DNA of 64,000 nucleotides, taken from Paraspadella gotoi (Eukaryota > Chaetognatha). The stretch lies in the NCBI GenBank assembly GCA_051294375.1, contig CM119264.1, positions 22,655,826 through 22,719,825 of the forward strand, given 5' to 3'. The position numbers were made by a program, and so were the translations under genes. This document shows, one piece after another, positions 36,701 through 48,700 of this stretch (position 1 is its first letter; each line of letters opens with the position of its first letter). The notes beneath the pieces were generated by a model, which saw nothing but the letters and a program-made list of their open reading frames with translations, ran no database searches and was not told where the DNA came from.

Positions 36701-39700
36701 AGACAAAAATTTCTCACTTAAGACTACAATGATGCTGGGGATTAAAATGCTTCATTGCTTGGAGCAGGTAAAGAAAATTAAAACCGTTCACCCCTGGTTT
36801 TTCATCATACAACTCCAAAGGTACACGCAGCTAACATCCTGCACTGCGATCTCAGACCGGAAAACTTTCTGACCGGTAGAAGAAGTAGAAATCGAAGTGA
36901 CAAAATTTATATTGTTGATTTCGGATTGGCTAAGGTACACTTGCAGAAAACACAAATCTCCTTAAAACGAAACAGTTTGGAGCTTTTATAAAATCTAATA
37001 ATTGAAATATTCAGTCATATCGACGTTTTGGCGGTGGACACATCAAAGAAAGCGACCGACCGCATTCAGTACGAGGAACCGTGAGATACATTAGCATTAA
37101 CACCCATCGAAGATTGGCCACCAGCAGAAGAGACGAATTAGAATCATTAGGTCAGTGGCGAACTCATAGGCGGCAGCTAGAAGCCGTTATTTACCTGTAA
37201 TTTTTCAGGTTACGTCCTGCTTTACTTTCTGCATCGAGCCCGTCTTCCATGGCAAGGACTAGGTATGACTTACAAAATAGTCAGAATACTTCTTTGCTAT
37301 ATCCTTCCGGGTTAAATTTTTGAGACCACCAAAAGACAAATTGGGACTTGAAGTTGTTCAGAAATTAGCATTTCTATTTCCGGAAGGTTTGGGAAAGCCT
37401 CATCACAAATCCCATCATGAAAGACATGAAAATCAACGCGGTACTCGAAATGAAGTTTTTGCCAAATTAAAGGAAGAGCAAGCGTTCGAACTGTGCAGAG
37501 GTTAGTTCAAATATCTTTTAAAAATTAATTACGTCAATTTCATACGTTTAGATAAGACTTAAATATTTTTTCTTTGACGGATTAGATTATCCTCCATGCT
37601 TTCGAAAACTATTCTTGACGGCAAAAAGATTGAGCTTCGAGGAGGAACCCAATTATCACTCCCTTCGGGCCAACTTCTATCATGATTTTAAAGAGTTGGG
37701 TTGGGACGTCGACTATCAGTTCGACTGGATGATGCGGGGCGAATGACAAAATAAAGATTTACAGCAACGTGATTACTTTAAAAAACTATTTGAAAATTAA
37801 AAATAACTATACGTATTTACAAATTATTGAACAAATTTTAAAATACATTAAATTTCGCATTTGATTGCTACCAACAACTGGTCGAACTTATTATCAATGG
37901 CCAAGCATCCTCAATTTAAACTAACAGTCCCCGTGAGATCAAACCTGTAAACGTTGAGTATCTCCTCTTTGGCCATCGTGAAGAGCAGGTTGGCGAAAGC
38001 GTCGTTGGAGGCTTGAGCTTCTTCGTCGCTGCTCTTGGGGTAATGAGTAGAATTTGAGATTCGTCCGGAAGCAAAGAGAGGATTGAAATCGAGTGGGGCC
38101 TGAAGTTCCTTTCCCGACCGATGCTGATCGTAGAGAATATCAACCTGTTTGCGAAAAAGAGGAAATAGAAAAGTTAAAAAAAAAAAGGTCACGTGAAATT
38201 TTTTGCCTTCTCATTTTGTTTACCGCCTCGTCGACGATCAGCGAAACCCTTTCTTTATCGTTGGGAACAACGGAAAAGTTTTTCTTTGACTCTTCTTGTC
38301 TCTGGTTGAGAAGTTGGGACATCAACCGCTCCGGCGTCGAGGGCGGTCCCTGGTTTTAAGGGAAAATAATTTTGAAAAAATCTTAAAAGCATAAGGTTCG
38401 TCGCAATCACAAAAAAACAAATCTGAACCCATGACAAACTTTGATAATAAAAAAAAAAATTTGATAAACTTGGCTTAATACATAAAAAAAAACTGGCTTA
38501 GAAGTAAACAAGTTTGAGCAAACAAAGCCGGATCTGCCTACGATCATTAGCAGTAAGCAGCTGATCAGATAATTAATTAATTAATATTATTTTTTTTTAT
38601 TCGTGTCAAAATCGTTTTCCACTTTGTCTCGCCTCTCAATTACAAAACAACAAACTCGATCATAAAATTATATAATTAATTACAAATAATTAATTAATTA
38701 CTTATTTATTAATAATTTATTAATGCAGCTTGAATTTACATTTAATATAAAAATAAAAAAGCATAATCAAATAGTGAAATAGATTGTTTGTTTTTTCCAT
38801 TTTAACTCATTTCCACTTGGACGATTCCATCGAAACTTTATATCCTGCTCAATCACACTTTCCATTTTTAACGTAAATGGGACAGACTGATGGACAGACC
38901 TACCGAACGACCGACGGACAGACCCACAGAAAAACGAGTTGCGATGTATGTTGAATGAAAGTAATAGAAATTAAAAAAAGTAAAAAAGCTAAAAGATAAT
39001 AAAAATATGAAAAAAAACTACAAAATAAAAAATAGAATGAAAAAAAAGAAGAAATAAATAGAAATGATAAACTAAATTTTAAAAATCTTAAAAAATAATA
39101 ATGCTCTCCCACACATAAGAAAGAACGAATGAAATAACAAAAACTAGAGAACAAAAAGGAAACCATAAGAAACGTAAGAAAGCTGAGAGAGAAAATGGGT
39201 ACAAAAAATAAAATGAATGACTAAAAATAAATTAAATGAATTGAATGAAATGAATAAAATAAATTTAATGAATAGATGAAATTTAAATTTAATTTAAATA
39301 TATAAAAGAATAATAATAAATAAATTATATTGAATAAATAAATTTAAAAGTATAAACTGAATTAATTAAATTGATTGAATTTAATTAATTTAATTAAAAA
39401 AAAATTAATGAATAATTATGTGAGATAAAGAGATACAAAAAAAGAAAAGGTAAAAAATGGTAAAATGATAACATCACGAGTTTGAAGTAGGGTTAGCCGC
39501 ACTCAATGAGGCGAGTACAGGCTCAAACGAAAATTTTTACATTTTTAAGTATACTTTCTATGGACAAAAAATTTCTTATATGGCTTTATACCCTAATAAT
39601 TAATTTTTTAATATCTATCGATGGGAAAGAACAATTTTTTTTGAAAATTTTAAATTTTATGACCAGATTCAGATAGCTCATAAAAAGTTGTCAGCACAAA

Positions 39701-42700
39701 GTATAATTCTTTTTTAACTTCTTAACTTTCTTTATTATAACTTTTGGAAATTTTAATGATTTATTTATGAAAATTAACAAAAACTATAACTAATGAATGA
39801 TGATGATGATTTTTTAAGTTTTTTTCAAATTTTAGTCCATTTATCATTAAAATTTTTGAAATTTGAAGTAATAACGTTTATCTAACTTTTTAATCTTTAT
39901 CAGAATTCATTTTTAAAAATTTAAATTTCTTAAAAATTTTTTAAGCATTTCGTGAGGATAAAAATCATTTCGCTCACTTCGGGAACAATCTTCTGAATGT
40001 GAGACGATCCCGGATATGGTGGAGGAGGTCGCTGAGGAATTAAAGGAAAGGCGTAGTCATCGTCGAACCAGTCTTGATCTCCGGTGTTACTGATCATTTC
40101 CAAAAGATGAGAGTCCAAATCCTTCGACGATTGAAATCCGTCGTCGTCCTCATCGCCCGCGGTGTCTGTTTCGGGCGAAAGCAACTCCGGGGATTTCCCC
40201 GAAAGCGGCGGAAAGCTGCTCGTCGATTTGATGGGCGAATCCGGGGAAGGAGGGGCAGCGACGTCAGATAAGAATGGGTCGGCGCCTTTGGTTGGTGTCG
40301 TCGCCGGTCGGGTAATTACGGAACGAATTCGACGCGAGTCTTCGGGGGTAGCGTCGGAATCAAGGGAGCTTTCGTCGTTTTCGTCAGAAGGCTCTTTGGT
40401 GGGCGAAACGGCTTCGGTCGTGGTCGCGGCGAGAGTCGATTCAATTGGCGAAACTTCGACAATCGGCGTATCCAGCTTCTGTTCCGGAGTCGACATCTTC
40501 AAGATTCTTTCCCGCTTCCGACGGTGAATCTCCGACATTTGATCCACGACGCCGCTGACAAGAGTCTCAAACATGGCGGCGCAGACGGCGTCCAGTTGCG
40601 TCTTCGATGGTTTTTTTCTGAAGAAAGGGAAAGTCAAAAAAGAATTTTACCAATGGAATCGTCAAAAATCGATAAGTGTTCGTTCTTACTTCTTAGAAGG
40701 CTCCGCCTCTGGGGAAGGCATTCTATTAGCGTCGTTGACGAGCGCATCTATCAATGGAGTCTCCGACCTGCGGCTCTTGATCCTATTTTTGACAGTTTCG
40801 TTCTCATTTTCCTTGTTCTCGTCCCCGCTCTCGTTGCTAAATCTGTCTGCTTGGGTGGTCAGCTCGCTGACGTCCTCTTCCGTTTCGCTCGTGGCGCTAG
40901 TCCGACGTCGCCGCTCGTTCTCCCGATTCTTTCGCTCCTCGAACTCTTTCGGGTTCGAGAGAGAACCAGACCCGTCGAAAGCCTCGTCGCCGTAGAGATC
41001 GTCGACTCCGGCGTCGCCGCTCTCGACAAGGGGTTGTTGTTTCGCCGCCGTCGAGGACTCGGCCCTTTGTTTGGAGAAGGTTTTCTTCGAATCCGAAGGA
41101 CGAGATCGGGTCGAAATTTGGTTCACCTCGAGGGAGGCTAAGACGGATGGCTTTTCCGACTTGGAGACGGAAATGTCACCGACTACATAGAATAAAAAAT
41201 TTCCTTGGATAGAAAAAGAATAGTGGAGAAACGATAAAGCTAATTTCGCACTGACCATCAGCAGAAGGGGGCCTTCGAGAAGGAGTCTCGACGTTCTCTT
41301 TGACGTCGTCAAATTCGACCTCCTCTTCCTCACCAAGGCCATCCGCGGAGGCGAGCTTTAACTTTCCGGCAAGGTCCGCGCAGAGGGATCCTTTAAAAAA
41401 TAATCAACTATTAGTGAGGCTAATTTGCAATCAAGGCCAATCGGAGTTTATCCTACCAAGCGAACTGTTTGATTCTTCTAGATAGGATCCCGGAGATGGT
41501 TTACCCGCGTCGCCTTGAGGAGTCGCATCTATCAAATTGAAGTTTTCCGATTATATAAACAATCCAAAATATTTCTCCAAATAAAATTCCGACCTTTTCC
41601 CATCATCGGTGAATCGATGACGTCGGGAACGTCACGGAAATCGCCGAAACCTCCCACTTTGGAAAATGGGGTTCCTCGATGGGAAACAGATTTGATTTCT
41701 TCCCCTTTTCCCTTTTCTTCGCCGGCACCAGAGAGAACCAAGAATCTCGGCGACGAGTTATCCTCTTCCGCCGATGCCTCCGCATCCTCCTCCACTTCTG
41801 ATTCGCTGAGCACAGAGTGGTCGAGCTTGTAGGTGTCGCTCACTGACGATTTTCGGCTCAAAATCGGGGATTCTACGACAAACATGTTTCTTGTTTAATT
41901 TTTAACGTAAAGAAAGCAACTTCAATTCAGTCATTTAACTAAAACTAGTAAAAGAATGATTCCTCTACGCATCATTTCCGAAAGACACGGTGTGTACGGA
42001 AGTGTTCCAAATCACAGCTCCTTAAAAGGAAATTAACCTGCGCGTCCTCGCGGACTCCGGTCGCCAGAGAAGGCCTTGATATTGATTGAGTCAGACACTC
42101 GACTCAAGATCCTTTCCTTTTGGGAGGCGATGGAATCATCTCCCTTAGAAGAAGCATCAGCCTTCGACAGAGATTCCAATTTTTTCTCTTCCACTTCATC
42201 TTTCTCCATCGACGCCTCAACGTCGACAGCGACGCTCGCTTCCTCCTCTGCCGTGCCCTTGAGGTCGAAGAGCGGCGCCGACGACGAATCTTCCCGAGGC
42301 ATCTCGGATTTTGAGAGTGTGGCGTCCGAGGTTGGTTCAAAAACGTCTTCGGTGGCTTCGACAAGCTCTTCCGCTTTTGAGGCCTAAGGAAATGAAATGT
42401 AAAAGCAGTCGGCAAGTCTTCTCATTGCTCAAAACACTAAGCGTCAGTACCAGGAATAACAGTTATTACCTTAGTGGAGCCGTCTTCCTTCTGCGGTTTG
42501 TGTTCCTGTTCATGGTGCGGCGGAACAGGAGACGAAACAGAAGCTTTGGGAGATCGAATTTGGGGTTGTTGCTGTGAAGCAATGTATAATTAAAAAAAAA
42601 ATGAAAAGATAATTTTGAAAGTTTTTTTTTTTTTTTACATGTTTTTCCAAATCTGCAGCGGCGACGGCGCCCTTATCGCTGGGCGATACGTGGCCGATGG

Positions 42701-45700
42701 ACGGAGTCGAGACCAATATGGGCTTGGGAGTGTGAAACGGACTGATGCCCTCGTCGGCGGAGGTGGAGGACTCTCGTTCCTGTTGCAACGATTTGTACTG
42801 CTCTTCCATCTGAGAAATTTGTTCACGCAGCTTGGCTTCTTGCCGCCGCAAACGATCGTGCTTCTTTTTCTTCTTCTCCGCCGAGAGTAAGGCCACTTGT
42901 CGTCGTTTTTCCATGAGCTGTTGCTGAAGAACTGAGAACAGAACTGAGATATTGAGTTTCGCTTTCTAATTTCACCGCCAATATTGTCAGTCTCACCGAC
43001 AATCCTGCTCTCGACGTCGCTTTCGACGTCGGAAGCCTCGTATGCAGTCGACCTCGATCTCGAGGGAGGCCTTTCCACCGCTACGCTTTTATTTTCTGAC
43101 TTTGCGTCATCTTCGTCCGCAGAAATGATTTCATTTGGCCCCACCGATGGGGCCACAGATTGAGCTATAGGCGGCGTTACGGACCTTGCAGCCGACGGAG
43201 CTGCTGACAGCTCCATGGACGGTGCAACAGACTCCGCGACAGACAGAACCGCCGACGGTGGAGCGCTCGCTTCAGAAATTCTAGCGGAGACATCTTTGCT
43301 GTCTTCCTGTACGGCTGATATCTGATGGTTAAGAAATTTAACTCAGTTGACATAGCAAATATTAATTCACGAGATTATTAGTTTTTAGCAAATTACCTCG
43401 AAAGATTCGCTGTATTTGTCCGCAGAGGGTTTGGAGCTCTCCAGTGTCTTATCCCCCTTTAAAGGACTGAAGATTGAGTGCGAAAAAGAGGGTTCTTCGG
43501 TGGCAACGCTCTTCTCCAGAGACGTTGGCAACTAAGAAAGAAAACGAAATCGTTGAAGCCAGAAAGGCCTTCTGAGAGCACGCAGGAAAGCTGAACGAAC
43601 CTCCTCCTGCACTTCTATGGAGGAAGGCTTGGCGTCAGAATCCTCATCGTCGAAGGTCAACCGCTTCTTGGGAGCAGCCGAAGTCGCGTGAGATGACGGC
43701 GAGACCGACGACGAAGGCACCACTTCGGGTACCTCTTCGCTCACTGAATCGTCCGAGGGCCCCGACTGTTTAACAGATTTGAACAGTTAAGCAATTATGT
43801 AAAACCTTTTCTCATTTGGGGCTTACTCTTTTAACGACGGACTTCTTTTCCACCGTCTTTCGGGCACTGGAGGCGAAAGAAGGCGACGAAGGCGACGGGG
43901 TTCGCGGCGGGCGGAGTTTCGGTGAGGCGGGAGCGGAGACGGGGGAAGCGGGAGAAGAAGTTGGTTTGATGGCAGCCGAGGGTTTGGAAGGCGAGATGGA
44001 CGGTTTGGCAACTCCCTTAACTTTGGGTTCTTGAGAGGATTCGATACCTACATCCTGGATGGACAGAGATTTTTGGCTATAGAATAATTTCTTATGGAGA
44101 ATACCATTCATTGTTTGTGACTAATTAAAATCTTTTCCATAACATATCAGTCACTGGACCGTTTGACCGCACTCACCAATTCCGCGCCCTTCTCCTTGAG
44201 CTGGGCGACAAGTTCTTTTTCTTCTTTTCGGATGAGCGCTTCTTCCTCGTCGAGGCGCTGACTCCACGTTAAGCGCCGCTTTAACTTTTCGACGTCGCGC
44301 TTCCTCTTTTCCAACCTCACCTAAAGCCAGATCATAGATAGAGCGATACGTACATAACATTTTACAACGACGTCGAATAAAAGACTTCTGCTTTTACAGA
44401 AGAAAAAATTAACCTGTCTCGCCTCGAGTTCTTTCTCGCCGTCGACGTCGCCTCCAATCTTATCGCGTGAAGATTCAAAGGCCTTCTTGATAGAGGTGGC
44501 GAGAGAATGAGAATCTTCCGTTTTTTCTAATACATACCGAAGAAGATTCAGCATAATTTGTAACATTTGTATTCATAGTCATAGAAATATCTAAAAATTT
44601 ATAAAAAAAAATTATTTCGAAAATACATTTCTTACTTGGTTTCTGTCCGGAAGATGCCGGAGATTTAACCATAGTTTGTTCGGCGCTCGCGGGAAGGCTG
44701 GAGGGCGGGGCAACGCCAAGAGGACGCCCTTGCTCTGCCACGCCTACGTTGACCAGCGACTCGAGCGAGGATCTTCGGCGCGATGATGAACCCTTCATCT
44801 TCTCCATCCGTTTCTTCAACATCTGCTCGAGAAAATAGAATGGTAGACGGGGATTTCAAGATAAAAGAGTCGGTGAAAAAATCCCGTCTAACCTGGGTGG
44901 AAGACCGCATTCTAGATATTTCCTGTTGGTGCATCATAAGAAACCGCTGACGCTGCAAATGTTCAACTTCGAGCTTTTCTTTCTGCTGACGCAACTCCGC
45001 CTCGGCGTGCTCCTTTCTCTTGAGCAAAGCCATTTGTTTCTTTTTCAGCTTCGGCATAAGCTCGTCTACCTCGCCTACGTAATGAATTCCCATCATGTCA
45101 TTGAGCACATTGAACAATGAAAACAAGGCGCATCAAACCTTTCTTGCCCTTCTTCTGTGCGTTGACTTTTTGTAGTTCTATCCATTCAAGTTGCGCTTGC
45201 ATTTTCTCCTTGAGAGCATTTTCTCGTAACCGGATAATCGCCGCTTCGTGCTCCATCCTCACTCGTTCGTCGCACATATACTTGTGAACGATTTCGTGGG
45301 TGAATTTGCTGGAATTTTAAAGTGAATAGGAGATAGAAGAGAATCATATTTTCTCGCATCTCGGTTTTTGTTCGAACCTGAACGAGTCTTCCATCCCCGC
45401 GGGTAAGTGACCGGCGTTGCCACCAAGAGAGTAACGAGATTCGCGATGGACGCCGACGCCGCCGATTGAAGCGCGCCGCGTCTCCGCGTCAGACGCGTGA
45501 TTCGACGGTAACGCGGCGCTGCTTGCATCTCCAACCGTCGATGCCGGACTGCCCTCTCGAGAACTTCGGCGTGAGAGGGCGCTGGCGGCTGAAAAAAGGG
45601 TAATTATACGTAGGACAAAACTTTATTGCTAATGTCCCGCAGATGGATTTTAACACACTGAAATAATACTAACTACATGATCGAATTCTCCGCAAAACCA

Positions 45701-48700
45701 ATTCAATTCTAAACCTGCGTTAAAAAACACGAGAGGCATTTATCTCCAGGGGTTTGGGGCGAAGAAGCACGGAAAGAGAGAAAGAGATCGAGCATGAGGG
45801 AAAGAGATAAAAATTAAATGAGATCTTCTCCTACTCAAATCCTAGAACATTTTCTTTCAAAATTCAACTTGCTGGAAGCAAAAGCGCAACGAGTTCAAAT
45901 GGTTTAAATTTGCTTTTAGTGAGGCTCAAAAACTTTTTTTCTCTCAAGCACGGATCGTTAATACGGCGTGGGATAGAAACACGATCAACATCGCAAAGAG
46001 GTGATCCTCATTCCCGGCAAACATTTTTTTCCGCATTTCAGAAATCCTTCGATTTCCAACTGTAATGTAAAATATGCCGGCAAGAAAAAAAGTAAGTTTA
46101 CAAAGCAAATTTTTTAAACAAACTATACAGTACACAGCAGCGCTATTGACACGAAAAACGCCTTCTTTCAGAAATCTTCAACAACGGAAAAGGTGGAACC
46201 GTCTATTCAAAAAGCTAACAACGGATTAGTAGATGGCGTATATTATCTGACGAACGAGGAAATCGAAAATATAAAAAAAGGTTGCAACACGGTACTTTTA
46301 AAACCAAATACCTGACTTCTTTAATTTACTATCTTGCCAGCAAGCGCTTACCGATGGCGACGCGAGGGTTACGTCAATCTGCGAGGCGGCTTAGATCCTG
46401 TTTCCGGGGAAATCAATTCGCAAGTACTACAAGGAGAACTTATTACCAAAATCGTAGTCGCGCTGACTGCGGAAAACGCGGCGGAAATACAACACATCGA
46501 CATTTCTCATAATCCGGAGGTAAGTAACGGCAAATCAGGGAGACTGGAGAAGTAACCATAACAGCAAAACTCAAAATTTAACCTTTGTTAACAGTTAGAA
46601 GCAATAGAACCGACGGAAGAGCTGAAAAAACTGACGAATTTAAAATTCTTGGAATTCAAATATTCAAAGCGAACTGAAATACCAAATTGGATTCAACATC
46701 TTCCGGGTTAACTGCACAAAATTTTTTAAAGTTTTTTATAACAAGAATATTTGAAAAATAAATATTTGTTTTATTTTTTAGCCATAGAAACCGTACTGAT
46801 GGGCGTCAACGATATAAAAATTCTACCATCATGGCTGACAGAAAAGACTGGAATGAAGGTTAACAATTTAAATATTAATAAATATGTTCTGCGGATACTC
46901 ATACTTTAGATATATACTGTTTTATATTTTTACAATTAAGGTCATCAGTCTTTTTATGAATCAATTAGAAGAGATAGAATCGTACGGGCAAGTGGAAGAG
47001 TTAAACATTGCCTCTAACAGGCAAGTATACGAGAAGAATTTGCACTGGCAAAGTCATTATTTTTGAGTCGCTCCCAACTCATTTCGCAAAGAGGGTGGAA
47101 TTATACAATACACACCGTATGTATAATATCTATGTATATATTATACCAAGGACGCTACGCCAACTCCCAAATATGACTACGAAATCAAAGCTGAAAGATT
47201 TAGAAGCTGAAAGATGCGATCTCCATAAACTTCCCGACAACCTTTTCGAGGTACAAACCACACAAGTATTAGCGTTACTTTCGCCGCTTTGATTCTTACT
47301 TTTTACGCTAAGGCCGACCTCATCAAATGCGTGGTAAATCACAACCAAAACCTCGGCGCATCGACCCTTCCGTTGCCGGCGCGCGAAAGTCATCTTAGAC
47401 TCTTTAGCGCAACCTTCTGCGGTTTCGTCGAGATACCTCCTGGCTTGATCAGGCCAGATATCTTTGTAAAAATTTGACTGGATCGAAAATGCAACTATTT
47501 CAGCCCGTATTTAAATTTTGTTTCCTGCATGTTTTGTATGCCCTTCGCTACTTCTGGTCTGAGCTCGAAGACCGACAGACTTGGTAAATATAACAAAAAT
47601 TCGTTCATGCGATATTCTCACACTGTAGTTTTATCTGTCTCAATGTGTAGCACCAGAACTCCCATTTGAAATGAACCACAAGTTACTCCGCTACGAATGT
47701 GGAATCTCAAGCAAAAAGCGCAATCGCAGGCGGGAAAGAGAAAAAAATACCTTATCATGAGCCATGTAATTTCTTTACTCACACGACGCGGATCTGTGTC
47801 TTCTCCGATGACTTTCCGACGGCAGAAGCGCGCGAAAGGACCTGTCCTCCTTCTCCTGCTCGGTCATCGAAGGATCGTCGAAGTCAGTTCGGTAGGACAT
47901 GTCGAAAGTCACTTCAGAGCCGATGGAGAGATCTCCCATAGTTGTCTCAGCCATAGATGCGATCGAAGATTCCAAGGAATCGCGGCGGTTTGGCCCTGGA
48001 AAAGATTGGGAAAAGGTGCTGGTCTATGTGTATTGTAATAAACGTTCTTTTCACTCTTCTGTTCTTTGTTTATCTCTTTCTCAATTAAGGATACATTTTT
48101 ATTTCAAGTCATGTTTTTACCGTGACCTCCTTCGGGGACGCTAAAGCTCGCGTTGGGCTTCAAAGGCTCCTCGCGAGAAGCGACCAGCACAGGGCGGTTA
48201 TCGAGTTTTCCAGACTCAGGAGCGTCTATTCGTGCGCGGGCTGTCGTCCCAACGTCAGAGGCGCTTTTGGATTTTGTCATCAAATTAGGTCGCGAGCTGA
48301 CAAAATTTTTTTTGGCTTTTTTAAGAGGCAAAAATAGCTGATTCGATTTTAGAAAAGCATACTTACACATAGATTGGCTTATTATTCTACGATAAAACGA
48401 TAACAAGCACAGAATAACAATTGTGTTCCTTACCCTTGTTTGTCGCCAGTTGAAGAAGCTAAAGCAGCGGGTTTCGAGGAACGATGATGAGAACGGGACG
48501 GAACCGAAACAGAAGTCGCCGGCTTGAATCGTAAATAATATGGTAAATCTCAATATGCTTGCATACTTGCATTAAATATATTACGTGGACCTGGCATTGT
48601 TAGTTTGTTGCATCAAACGGCGTTTTTTACCTGAGGCGCTTTAAACACGTCCGCGTCGCCAACGGCCATCGCAGATTGGCGTCGTCGTTCCTGATCCCGC

